NCBI RefSeq assembly: GCF_009741265.1
Contig: NZ_WOWL01000001.1
Coordinates: forward strand, 992,001 to 1,056,000
DNA from: Pseudarthrobacter sp. GA104
GTDB taxonomy: Bacteria; Actinomycetota; Actinomycetes; Actinomycetales; Micrococcaceae
Reading direction: 5' to 3'
Length of the DNA stretch: 64,000 bases
Shown: piece after piece, positions 18,166-28,566 of the stretch
Position numbering within the stretch: the first letter of the stretch is position 1
Layout: the number at the start of each line of letters is the position of its first letter
Made by a program: the position numbers and the translations under genes
Notes under the pieces: model-generated
Told to the model about the DNA's origin: nothing
Database searches by the model: none
Seen by the model: only the letters and a program-made list of their open reading frames with translations

Positions 18166-19263
18166 ATGCCCGGGTTTTACGGCGCAGACATTGAACAGTT
18201 AAGGGCGCTGGCCAGGTCGATGTCCCAGCAGTCCGAAAAAATGGCCTCGCTGTCCGCGGAACTGGGCCAGCTGCTTTCCAGCGTTCGCTGGGACGGGCGT
18301 GACGCCACGGTGTTCCGGGCGGCCTGGGATGCCGGGCACGGGCCCATGCTGAAGCGTGTGGCGGCGGACCTGCAGAGCCAGGCGCAGGACTTGTTTCGCG
18401 ACGCGGACGAGCAGGCAAGGGCCAGTGCCGGTACAGCCGGAGGCGCGGCGAGACCTGATGGTTCAGGGACGCCGGACTCCAACCCTCCCGGAGACCCGGG
18501 GCCGCTGGACCCCGACCGCCCCGACGTGGATGTGCCGGGCGATGTCCGCGAGGATCCGGATGCCGGCGATCCGGCCGACATCAGGCAGGGACAGATCGGT
18601 GACTGCTGGCTCCTGGCGGGGATGGGGTCGGTGGCCCAGATGCTTGAACGTGAAGGCAAGGTTGATGAGTTCCTGGCTGAACACCTGCGGCCGGTGGGTG
18701 ATCCGCCCACGCACTGGGTGGTGACCCTGTACCAGGACGGCGAGCCCGTGGAGGTAACGGTTGAGGCCAAGTCCACCGAGGGCGGCGTCAGGGGTGCCGA
18801 CGGTGCGCCGAACTGGCTGTCCATCTACGAACGCGCTGCCGCGGAACAGCGGGGCGGTTCCTACGAGGATATCGACGGCGGGTTCAGCGATGAGGCCATG
18901 GAGCTGATGACCGGCAAGTCCGCGGACCGGGACGGCGAGATGGACCTGGCGGGAATCGAGGACAAGCTCGGTGAGGGCCAGGCGGTGTCCGTGGGGAGCC
19001 AGGACGTCAAGGACGATGACTTCGACTGGTTCTGGGAGTCCGATGAGGTCAGCCGCACCGATGTGGTGCCCAACCATGCGTACATTGTGGTGGATGTGAA
19101 AACCAACGGTGACGGTGAAAAGGTGGTGGTCCTGGCCAACCCGTGGGGACCGTCGGGCGGCTACATGGCGGGCGATGACGACCAGAAGTCGGGCACCTTG
19201 GAATTGACCGAAGACGAGTACAAGGAAAACTTTGACTCGGTGTACTCAGTGGATCTGAAGTGA
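18166..19263 (+). CDS. WXG100-like/calpain-type (C2) cysteine protease
   Basis: 365 residues in two parts. Residues 1-90 form a helical hairpin with a central Trp42-Asp-Gly44, the WXG100 (ESX secretion) signature. After a Pro/Asp-rich linker (95-135) comes a calpain-like domain: Cys147 in QIGDCWLL, His304 in PNHAYIVVDV and Asn325 in LANPWG give the C2 triad. The WXG module suggests export by a type VII system, and the protease would be the cargo. ATG 18166 is preceded by GAGGGGGACGG. A small, frameshifted gene starts 2 bp after its stop and may encode a partner. No esx or eccC genes are in the window. Confidence 0.86.
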   Translation: MPGFYGADIEQLRALARSMSQQSEKMASLSAELGQLLSSVRWDGRDATVFRAAWDAGHGPMLKRVAADLQSQAQDLFRDADEQARASAGTAGGAARPDGSGTPDSNPPGDPGPLDPDRPDVDVPGDVREDPDAGDPADIRQGQIGDCWLLAGMGSVAQMLEREGKVDEFLAEHLRPVGDPPTHWVVTLYQDGEPVEVTVEAKSTEGGVRGADGAPNWLSIYERAAAEQRGGSYEDIDGGFSDEAMELMTGKSADRDGEMDLAGIEDKLGEGQAVSVGSQDVKDDDFDWFWESDEVSRTDVVPNHAYIVVDVKTNGDGEKVVVLANPWGPSGGYMAGDDDQKSGTLELTEDEYKENFDSVYSVDLK

Positions 19264-19265
19264 GG

Positions 19266-19528
19266 ATGGCCGTGGAAGAGCTTGTTACAGTCCGGCAGGG
19301 CATGCAGCCCAACTTCGGCGGTGTGCTCGTGGGAATCGTGAAGATCGGGTTCACCGGCGGCGCCCCTGCCATCCAGGTCTGGATCCGCGCCGGGGGCAGG
19401 AGCGCAAGCAGGCTTTCCGTGAAGGGCAGTCGGTGGTCCTGCCGGGCGCGGGCACCCTCCGGTTCGATTCCATCCGGCCTGCTGACGGGGAACGCACAGC
19501 GTCGGCGGACCTCACCTACTCCGCCTGA
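19266..19528 (+). pseudogene. Small gene next to the WXG-calpain protease, one frameshift
   Basis: ATG 19266 opens a frame encoding MAVEELVTVRQGMQ… which stays protein-like to about 19391. A run of five G (19392-19396) then breaks it. Assuming one more G, the reading continues as QERKQAFREGQSVVLPG and ends TYSA with TGA at 19526-19528, giving an 87-residue beta-rich protein. Codon choice is good on both sides of the run. It may be a real mutation, a sequencing error, or slippage. Tight linkage to the protease suggests an inhibitor, chaperone or immunity role; this is inference only. Confidence 0.6.
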
Positions 19529-19676
19529 GCACAGCCGCCCGGGCGGAAACTGTCAGTAGGGTCCAAGGCCCGCCGCAGAGCCCCTTCCCCGCCATTGTGG
19601 CGGCGGCAGGGCGGGCGATACGATGCTCCCGGGGAGAGGTCCTGGTCTCGCGTGAGCACCGTTAGGGGACCATCCA

Positions 19677-20402
19677 GTGACCGACTTCTTCACCATGCAG
19701 CCCGGCGAAACCGCAGCACCCCTGCCGCCGGGGCCGGTCCTCTGCACCGGGACTGCGGCAATGCGGCGCATCCACCGTTTTTTCCTCTGGGCTTACGACG
19801 AGGCACCCGGCCTGGTGCGGTCCGTGGCGCCCGGCGATACCGGCCGGGCAGCGTATGTGGGTGAGGTGCTCGGCAACTTCGACAAGGTGCTCCACGTCCA
19901 CCATGAGGGCGAAGACCTGCTCATGTACCCGCAGCTGGCGGAACGGGCACCGGCCTGCGCCCTGCACGTGGGGCTGATGCTCGAGCAGCACAGGCAGGTC
20001 ACGCAGCGGCTTGAGGGCATTGAACCTGTCCGCCTGCGCTGGATGCAGAAGGCGGACGCGGAGGCGGGCGAGGAACTCGCCGGCCTTTACGAGGACCTCT
20101 CGTCCGTCCTCAAGGTGCACCTGCGGCGCGAGGTCACCGAGGTGATGCCCGTCGTGGACCGGGTGATGGACCAGAAGGAGATGGAAGGGGTGGGCCAGCA
20201 CGGGATCGAGCAGTTCGACAAGAAGTTCATGGTGGCCTACCTCGGCATGGTGCTGGCCACCAATCCTCCCCAGGACCGGAAGGAACTGTTCAGGGAGATT
20301 CCACTGCCGGTCCGGCTTGCCTACCGCCTGGTCGGGCGCCGGATGTACCGCCGGCAGTATGCCACGCTCTTCCCTGGGCGCCCGATTCCCGAGACGCTCT
20401 GA
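19677..20402 (+). CDS. Hemerythrin-domain protein
   Basis: 241 residues starting at GTG with TAGGGGA upstream. A four-helix hemerythrin HHE domain fills the first 150 residues with metal-ligand motifs HVHHEGEDLLMYP, EQHRQV and HLRREVTEVMPVV. The C-terminal 80 residues are a conserved extension with basic helices. Such proteins bind a di-iron centre and may sense oxygen or NO. Single gene, convergent with the next small gene. Confidence 0.85.
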   Translation: MTDFFTMQPGETAAPLPPGPVLCTGTAAMRRIHRFFLWAYDEAPGLVRSVAPGDTGRAAYVGEVLGNFDKVLHVHHEGEDLLMYPQLAERAPACALHVGLMLEQHRQVTQRLEGIEPVRLRWMQKADAEAGEELAGLYEDLSSVLKVHLRREVTEVMPVVDRVMDQKEMEGVGQHGIEQFDKKFMVAYLGMVLATNPPQDRKELFREIPLPVRLAYRLVGRRMYRRQYATLFPGRPIPETL

Positions 20403-20425
20403 AAGACAGCCATGGTGTTCCTCCG

Positions 20426-20656
20426 CTAATCGGCTTCCTCATCGTTTGCGGTGGTCTCGACCCAGTCGATGGCCTCGTCAGGGAAATAGTGCCCCGGGGT
20501 TTCGCCCTGGCCGGCCCACCATGAATCGTCGCCGGCCGGTCCGCCGGCCTGGGCAATTTCGGCCACCACTGCCGGGGGCACCACGTCGCCGTTGTTCTCG
20601 ATCAGCCACTCCTGCGTGGATGGCTGCAGCTTTGCCCACCACTGTTCGATGCCCAT
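20426..20656 (-). CDS. Small conserved hypothetical protein (76 aa)
   Basis: Reads MGIEQWWAKLQPSTQEWL and ends in an acidic tail. It is Trp-rich, with five Trp in 76 residues, and soluble. Similar short proteins are, from memory, widespread in Arthrobacter. No domain is known. ATG 20656 is chosen since the homologous part begins there. Confidence 0.7.
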   Translation of the reverse strand: MGIEQWWAKLQPSTQEWLIENNGDVVPPAVVAEIAQAGGPAGDDSWWAGQGETPGHYFPDEAIDWVETTANDEEAD

Positions 20657-20846
20657 GACTGAAGTCTCCCACGCCAGCAGGACTCTGGAAGGGCCCGGTG
20701 AGGTTAAATTTGGCGGCTTTGGCGGCGGACGCCGCCGGGGCTGCTCCTGTAAACTCCTTACGGCCACAACGTACGGTTTCCTGAGCGGAGTCCAAGCGTC
20801 GGGAAAGGCCCCGGGCTCAGCCGGTGTACAGGGGGGAAGCAGATTC

Positions 20847-22802
<1,956 letters not shown>

Positions 22803-22838
22803 CCAGCGGGCTTGATGAACCGGCGCACACGGTGGCCC

Positions 22839-23855
22839 TTATTTGGGTGCAGAACGCGTCCCTGAGTCCGTGCCCGGCCCCCGTGTTGCAATGAAGTTCC
22901 AGTCGAAGGAACCGTCATGGCGCAGTGTCAGCCGAAGGAAACCGTGGGTGTCGCTGAACCGGTTCTCGATATACCGCGGACTGCTGGTGAAGGGGCGGAG
23001 TCCAATGCCGCCAGTGGAAACCTGGAACGCCGTCATCCCGTCATCGACGCATTCGTCCCTGTTGTTCACCGGGCATGACCGCTCATAGTTGTGCTGCGAC
23101 CCCGACAGTGTCAGGCGCACCCGGTGCTTCCACATCACGTCGATCCACGGCTTGTGGTCAGCAGCCCGGTTGTGCTCGGACGTGTTCGACGTGAAGTAGG
23201 GCTCGTGGTGCACCACCGCCAGGTGCTTCCCGGCCGCCTTCGCAGCGGCGAGATCCTTGTCCAGCCACCTTGTCATCGCCCGGGCCTGTGCCGGGTTGTA
23301 CCGCCAGTGCGCTGAGGAGAGGAACGCGAAGTGCCAGTTCCCAAAGTCCTTCGAGTACGCCTCCCCGTTCTCGATGCGCCCACGCTCCCCGTTGACCGCA
23401 GCCTTCTCCGGAGACCCCGGGCACTGGCCGTTCATGAAGTTGTCGAGGTCCTCATTGCGGCCGGGTTCCCAGTCATGGTTGGGGGCCGAAACCCAGTACA
23501 GCTTGGGCATCGTGCCACTCCACAGGGTCGCCCAATAGTTCACGTAGTCGTCGCAATAGGCGGTGTCGTACTGGAAGTCACCCAGACCCAGGAACGCGTC
23601 GATCTGGTCGTCCTGCACGAGTCGGCTTATCGCAGCAGCGTTCCGGCCGGACGGGCTGTCAGGGTCAGTGTTCCCTGCGTCGTTCATGTCGCCGACGGCA
23701 GCGATCCGGACATCCGGTGCAGGGGGCGCAAACCCGTTGGGAGGCCCCGGGGGTTCCGGAGGGCGGGCGCAGCCCGCCGTGGACACCATCAGGACGGCCG
23801 CGGCAATCGCAGCCGCACTGCGAAAGGGTCTGCGACGACGGCGTGCTGACTGCAT
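22839..23855 (-). CDS. Metallophosphoesterase lipoprotein
   Basis: 338 residues. Twin-arginine-like basic start, hydrophobic core and lipobox STAGC (Cys29). The calcineurin-like core has Asp56 (GDMND), Asp93 (GLGDFQYD), Asn126-His127 (PNHDW), VVHHEPYF and GSQHNYER, which supply the two-metal site. The C-terminal Tyr/His pattern resembles actinobacterial purple-acid-phosphatase-like phosphoesterases attached to the outer face of the membrane. The substrate is not known. Convergent with the subtilase. Confidence 0.88.
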   Translation of the reverse strand: MQSARRRRRPFRSAAAIAAAVLMVSTAGCARPPEPPGPPNGFAPPAPDVRIAAVGDMNDAGNTDPDSPSGRNAAAISRLVQDDQIDAFLGLGDFQYDTAYCDDYVNYWATLWSGTMPKLYWVSAPNHDWEPGRNEDLDNFMNGQCPGSPEKAAVNGERGRIENGEAYSKDFGNWHFAFLSSAHWRYNPAQARAMTRWLDKDLAAAKAAGKHLAVVHHEPYFTSNTSEHNRAADHKPWIDVMWKHRVRLTLSGSQHNYERSCPVNNRDECVDDGMTAFQVSTGGIGLRPFTSSPRYIENRFSDTHGFLRLTLRHDGSFDWNFIATRGPGTDSGTRSAPK

Positions 23856-23983
23856 CCGATAACCCCCTTGGAGAGGCCGAGCCGGAGGTCAGCGTCCCCA
23901 GGAAGTAGCCGGGAACCGCCGGCAATGTTGATATTCCTAAGTGCTGGACCGGCTGTCAAGGGCGCGCACTGCCATGGAAAATC

Positions 23984-24739
23984 TCAGCGCACGGCGTTTG
24001 TAGCGGCTGACGAACCCTCCGGAGAGATAAGAAAGCCGTGAAGCAGGGAGGCCGTCCCCTGCAAATGATCGGCAGCTACCTGGTGGGCGCCCTCCGCGTC
24101 GCCACGGAGTATGGCATCGATGAGCTCCTGATGCTGCCGGTTGGAATGCTCAAGGTTGGGCTCCAGGAACGGGATGCGGTCAAGGAGGTCGCTGACCCTC
24201 GCCCGGGCGTCTGCGACGGCGGCAACGAGGCTGGGTGATCCGCACACTTCCGCGATGGCCACGTGAAACCGCGCATCCTTGGGCCTGTACAGTTCCGCGG
24301 GTGCCCCTGCCACGTCGGCGAGGGTGTCGAGCAGGTGGCGTCGCTGCCGCGGGGAGAGCATGGCCTGCGCGGCCAGCGACGCTGCAGCAGGTTCCAGCAC
24401 GGCGCGGAAGGTGAGGACGTCGTTGACCTCCGCCGGGTCCAGGCCTGCGCTACCCCTCAGCTCCCCCAGCCTCCGCGCGGATACATAGGTGCCCCCGGTC
24501 CGGCCGCGGCGGACTTCCACATAGCCGGCCTTTTGGAGCTCCGCCAGGGCGTCACGCAGCGTTGCCCTGGACACGCCCAGCAGTTCCGAGAGCTCCCGCT
24601 CGGCCGGCAGCTTGTCGCCCACACCAAAAAGCCCCAGCTTGATGTTCTGGAGCAGCCGTTCGATGGTTTCCTCAAAGGCGTTCCCGTGCCGGACCGGCCG
24701 TATGAGCCTCGTGGGGACCCCAAGCAGTGACTCTTCCAT
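23984..24739 (-). CDS. GntR/FadR-family regulator of the amine operon
   Basis: 251 residues: winged helix (about 22-90, ERELSELLGVSRATLRDAL) and an FCD domain with DARFHVAIAEVCGSPSL and HQELIDAI. It is divergent from the permease-ligase-hydrolase-dehydrogenase operon. Two GG-CT…AG-CC palindromes in the 192-bp gap, one next to each gene, are its likely sites. FCD effectors are usually small carboxylates; here a gamma-glutamyl intermediate is plausible. The ATG at 24739 has no strong SD. Confidence 0.87.
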   Translation of the reverse strand: MEESLLGVPTRLIRPVRHGNAFEETIERLLQNIKLGLFGVGDKLPAERELSELLGVSRATLRDALAELQKAGYVEVRRGRTGGTYVSARRLGELRGSAGLDPAEVNDVLTFRAVLEPAAASLAAQAMLSPRQRRHLLDTLADVAGAPAELYRPKDARFHVAIAEVCGSPSLVAAVADARARVSDLLDRIPFLEPNLEHSNRQHQELIDAILRGDAEGAHQVAADHLQGTASLLHGFLISPEGSSAATNAVR

Positions 24740-24755
24740 GAGTCCATCCTAGCGC

Positions 24756-24902
24756 GGTCTAATAACAGGCCTATTGCAGCTTCCCGCGCAAGCCGAGCCC
24801 ACGGGAAATTTTCCGAAATTTGAATAGAAAAACGAATATTGCTTGACTCTATGCGGTGACGTGCACCACACTGGCAAAGAACTTTTGGACTAATTACAGA
24901 CC
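24756..24902. promoter_or_regulatory. Two matching operator-like palindromes, divergent promoter region
   Basis: GGTCTAATAACAGGCC at 24756-24771 and GGACTAATTACAGACC at 24887-24902 agree at 13 of 16 bases, and both follow GGnCT-N6-AGnCC. One sits 17 bp from the regulator start and the other 30 bp from the permease start. A TTGACT at 24843-24848 could be a -35 box for the operon, though no strong -10 follows. Confidence 0.65.
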
Positions 24903-24931
24903 ATTAGAACCCTTGAAAGAAGGGAATTCCC

Positions 24932-26371
24932 ATGTCATTACATCCCTCGGGGCAGCCCGTCAATGACGACGAGGGCTACCTCCACCACCGGCAACTCAAA
25001 CGCGGAGCGGCCGGATGGGTCCTGCTCGCCGGGCTCGGAGTTGCCTACGTGATCTCCGGAGACTTCGCCGGCTGGAACCTGGGCCTTGCCCAGGGCGGCT
25101 GGGGCGGCCTGCTCATTGCGTTCATCCTGATGGGCATCATGTACGCCTGCATGGTGTTCGGCCTGGCCGAACTTTCCTCCGCACTCCCCGCCACCGGCGC
25201 CGGCTACGGGTTCGCGCGCCGGGCGCTTGGCCCGCTGGGCGGGTTTGCCACCGGGATGGCCGTGCTGATCGAATACGCCGTGGCCCCCGCCGCCATCGCC
25301 ACCTTCATCGGCGGCTATGTCGAAGCCCTGGGGCTCTTCGGCCTCACGAACTCCTGGCCGGTCTACCTTGTTGCCTTCGCCGTCTTCGTCGGGATCCACC
25401 TCCGCGGCGTCGGCGAGGCACTGAAACTGATCTTTGCGATCACCGCAATAGCCGTCATCGCCCTGGCGGCAGTGGTGGTGGGGCTGGTACCGCACTTCAA
25501 CGCGGCAAACCTTTTCGATGTTGTGCCGGACGGCTCACCGACGTCCAGCGCTTTCCTTCCCATGGGCATCGGCGGTGCCGTGGCTGCCCTCGTATATGCC
25601 ATCTGGTTCTTCCTCGCGGTTGAAGGCGTCCCGCTGGCAGCGGAGGAGACGGCGGACCCCAAAAGGGACATGCCCCGCGGCATCATCGCCGCCCTCGTGG
25701 TCCTGGTGGTCTTTGGTGCCCTCATGTTGGTCCTGGTTCCCGGTGCCGCCGGCTCCGAGGCGATGGGCGCCTCAAGCAACCCCCTTCCCGAAGCAATCCG
25801 CCTGGCCTACGGGGGCAATACGATCCTCGCAGACTTCGTAAATTATGCGGGGCTCGCAGGGCTGGTGGCCAGCTTCTTCTCCATCATCTACGCCTATTCC
25901 CGGCAGCTCTTCGCCCTTTCCCGCGCAGGGTACCTTCCCAAGTGGCTCTCCCTGACAGGCAAACGGCGCACTCCATACTGGGCCCTCATCGTTCCCGGCG
26001 CCCTCGGGTTCGTCCTGGCTGCCACAACGGGCAACGGCGCCCTGCTCATCAACATTGCAGTCTTCGGAGCCACGGTCTCCTACGTGCTGCTGAACCTTTC
26101 GCACATTGTCCTGCGCATCAAGGAACCCGACCTTCCCCGCGGGTACCGGACACCGGGCGGCGCCGTCACAACAACCGTTGCCCTCGTCCTGGCCGCCGTC
26201 GCCGTCGTCGCCACGTTCGTCGTCGATGTCATGGCAGCGTCCATCACCGCCGCCGTTTTTGCCGCCGCGCTCCTCTACTACTGGTTCTACAGCCGGCACC
26301 GGATTGTGGCCGGTGCGCCCGAAGAGGAATTTGCCCAGCTCGCGGCAGCGGAAGCCGAACTCAGCAACTAA
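24932..26371 (+). CDS. eat: Amino acid/amine permease, probable ethanolamine permease
   Basis: 479-residue APC-superfamily transporter with 12 hydrophobic segments. It opens LKRGAAGWVLLAGLGVAYVI, then SGDFAGWNLGL and LPATGAGYGFARRALGPLG, which match the ethanolamine permease subfamily (TIGR00908 type). The AEETADPKRDMPRGI loop is general to the family. GAAAGAAGGG precedes ATG. It is the first gene of the operon, so it should bring in the amine that the ligase next to it glutamylates. Putrescine or an alkylamine is an alternative. Confidence 0.85.
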   Translation: MSLHPSGQPVNDDEGYLHHRQLKRGAAGWVLLAGLGVAYVISGDFAGWNLGLAQGGWGGLLIAFILMGIMYACMVFGLAELSSALPATGAGYGFARRALGPLGGFATGMAVLIEYAVAPAAIATFIGGYVEALGLFGLTNSWPVYLVAFAVFVGIHLRGVGEALKLIFAITAIAVIALAAVVVGLVPHFNAANLFDVVPDGSPTSSAFLPMGIGGAVAALVYAIWFFLAVEGVPLAAEETADPKRDMPRGIIAALVVLVVFGALMLVLVPGAAGSEAMGASSNPLPEAIRLAYGGNTILADFVNYAGLAGLVASFFSIIYAYSRQLFALSRAGYLPKWLSLTGKRRTPYWALIVPGALGFVLAATTGNGALLINIAVFGATVSYVLLNLSHIVLRIKEPDLPRGYRTPGGAVTTTVALVLAAVAVVATFVVDVMAASITAAVFAAALLYYWFYSRHRIVAGAPEEEFAQLAAAEAELSN

Positions 26372-26438
26372 CACCGCCCCCGCGTCCTGCGGAGAGCACA
26401 AATCACGCAAATCATCGGATCGAAGTTACGGATATCAA

Positions 26439-27821
26439 ATGACCAACCACACCACGGGAAACGACTCCCAGGCCGCGCTGACTGTCGAAGACCTGAAGCG
26501 GAAGGTTGCTTCGGGTGAGATCGACACGGTGGTCGTCGCAATCACCGATTCGCTGGGCCGTCTCCAGGGAAAGCGCTGCGGCGCAAGGTCGTTCCTTGAG
26601 GACGTCCTGGGACACGGAGCTGAAGGCTGCAACTACCTCCTCTCCGTCGACGTCGAAATGAACACCATCGATGGATACGCGATGTCCTCGTGGGCAACCG
26701 GCTACGGCGACATGGTCATGAAGCCCGATGTCAGCACGCTCCGGCTTGTTCCCTGGCTGGAAGGCACGGCAATGGTCCAGTGCGACATCTTCTGGCTTGA
26801 CGGGCGTCCTGTAGCCCAGTCCCCCCGCCAGATCCTTCGGGCTCAGATCGAACGGCTCGAGGCCCTCGGCTACCGAGCCCACATTGGCACGGAACTCGAA
26901 TTCATCATGTTTGACGACAGCTACGCCGAAGCATGGGATAAGCACTACGTCGGGCTTAAGCCCTCAACCCGCTACAACGTTGATTACTCGCTGCTCGCCA
27001 CGGCAGGCCTGGAACCCGTCATCCGGGACATCCGCACGAGCATGGAGAACGCCGGGCTTGTAGTCGAGTCCTCGAAGGGCGAGTGCAACCACGGCCAGCA
27101 GGAAATCACGTTCAGGTATGCAGAGGCGCTTCGGGCCTGCGACAACCACGCGTTCTACAAGAACGGCGCAAAGGAAATCGCCGGGAAGCACGGCAAGAGC
27201 ATCACGTTCATGGCCAAATACAACGAGCGGGAGGGCAGTTCCTGCCACATCCATTTCAGCCTGACGGACCTGGACGGCAACCCGGTACTGGCCGGCAGCG
27301 GGGAGCATGGATTCAGCCCCGTCATGGAGAACTTCGTCGCGGGCCAGCTGGCAGCCATGAAGGAGCTTTCGTACTTCCTGGCGCCGAACATCAACTCATT
27401 CAAGCGTTTCGTCGAGGGCAGCTTCGCACCAACCGCCATCGCGTGGGGCCTTGACAACCGCAGCTGCTCGCTGCGCGTCGTGGGCCGCGGTCCCGGCCTT
27501 CGGGTGGAAAACCGCGTGGGTGGCGGCGACGTCAACCCCTACCTTGCGGCGGCGGCCCTCATCGCTGCAGCCATCCACGGCATCGAGAATGATCTGCCTT
27601 TGGAGCCCATCATGCTGGGAAATGCCTATGAGTCCGCCGCGGACAGGATCCCCACCACTCTCAGGGAAGCGCGCGCCCTGCTGGTCACCAGCGAAATCGC
27701 CCGCAAGTCCTTCGGCGACGAGGTTGTGGACCACTATGCGCACGCTGCCGCCGTAGAACTTAAAGCCTTTGACAGTGCCGTGACGGATTGGGAGCACAAG
27801 CGTGGCTTTGAACGTCTCTAA
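26439..27821 (+). CDS. Glutamine synthetase-like gamma-glutamylamide ligase (GlnA4/PuuA/IpuC type)
   Basis: 460 residues with the GS fold: beta-grasp N-terminus (SLGRLQGKRCGA), TELEFIMF and GECNHGQQEITF metal-binding motifs, GSSCHIHFSL, and FVEGSFAPTAIAWG with NRSCSLRVVG for ATP and ammonium sites. It lacks the adenylylation-loop region of true GlnA and belongs with enzymes that join glutamate to an amine: polyamine, ethanolamine or isopropylamine. The neighbours (amine permease upstream; gamma-glutamyl hydrolase and aldehyde dehydrogenase downstream) agree. Its end overlaps the next gene by 20 bp. Confidence 0.9.
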   Translation: MTNHTTGNDSQAALTVEDLKRKVASGEIDTVVVAITDSLGRLQGKRCGARSFLEDVLGHGAEGCNYLLSVDVEMNTIDGYAMSSWATGYGDMVMKPDVSTLRLVPWLEGTAMVQCDIFWLDGRPVAQSPRQILRAQIERLEALGYRAHIGTELEFIMFDDSYAEAWDKHYVGLKPSTRYNVDYSLLATAGLEPVIRDIRTSMENAGLVVESSKGECNHGQQEITFRYAEALRACDNHAFYKNGAKEIAGKHGKSITFMAKYNEREGSSCHIHFSLTDLDGNPVLAGSGEHGFSPVMENFVAGQLAAMKELSYFLAPNINSFKRFVEGSFAPTAIAWGLDNRSCSLRVVGRGPGLRVENRVGGGDVNPYLAAAALIAAAIHGIENDLPLEPIMLGNAYESAADRIPTTLREARALLVTSEIARKSFGDEVVDHYAHAAAVELKAFDSAVTDWEHKRGFERL

Positions 27822-28566
27822 TGCTTACCGGCCGCGCATCGGCCTCACCACCTACTACCAGGAGGCGGCCTGGGGGGTCTGGAAAGCGGACGCGGCAATC
27901 CTGCCCGGAACCTACGTAGAGGCGGTTGTTGCGGCGGGCGGTACACCTGTCCTGCTGCCGCCGATCGGCACCGACCCCACCGTCGTCGAGCTTCTGGATG
28001 GGCTTATCATCGCGGGCGGCAGCGACGTCGGGCCTGAGCACTACGGTGCAGAGCCTCATGAAATGACCCGCTCGCAACCCGGCCGGGACACCCATGACAT
28101 CGCGCTGACCAGGGCGGCGCTGGCCACCGGACTTCCGTTGTTTGCCATCTGCCGGGGAGCCCAAATCCTCAACGTGGCTCTGGGCGGATCCTTGATCCAG
28201 CACATCCCTGACGTCACGCCGGGTTCAGCGCAATACCAGCCGGCGCCGGGCGTATTTGGCACTGTCAAATTCACCACCAGGCCTGGCAGCATCAGCGGCC
28301 GCCTGCTCGGGGAACGCGCCAGCGCCCCCTGCTACCACCACCAGGCCATGGACCGCATTGCGGACGGCCTCTGCGTGACGGCAGCGGCGCAGGACGGAAC
28401 CGTACAGGCCCTTGAGACAACAGCCGGCGGCTGGGTGCTGGGGGTGCAGTACCACCCCGAACAGAATCCGGAGGACCTGCGGCTCTTCAAGGGGTTCATT
28501 GATGCAGCCCGCACCTACCGCACAGAACGAACGGAGAACTTAGTCGATGTCCAGCAGCATGTTTGA
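27802..28566 (+). CDS. puuD: Gamma-glutamyl amide hydrolase, class I amidotransferase fold (PuuD-like)
   Basis: 254 residues, GTG start with GGAG 7 bases upstream, overlapping the ligase gene. Peptidase C26 motifs: LDGLIIAGGSDVGPEHYG, nucleophile Cys in FAICRGAQ, and HPEQN near the end (QYHPEQNPEDL) for His-Glu. It would release glutamate from the oxidised gamma-glutamyl product, the last step of the Puu-like route. It overlaps the aldehyde dehydrogenase gene by 20 bp. Confidence 0.9.
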   Translation: MALNVSNAYRPRIGLTTYYQEAAWGVWKADAAILPGTYVEAVVAAGGTPVLLPPIGTDPTVVELLDGLIIAGGSDVGPEHYGAEPHEMTRSQPGRDTHDIALTRAALATGLPLFAICRGAQILNVALGGSLIQHIPDVTPGSAQYQPAPGVFGTVKFTTRPGSISGRLLGERASAPCYHHQAMDRIADGLCVTAAAQDGTVQALETTAGGWVLGVQYHPEQNPEDLRLFKGFIDAARTYRTERTENLVDVQQHV

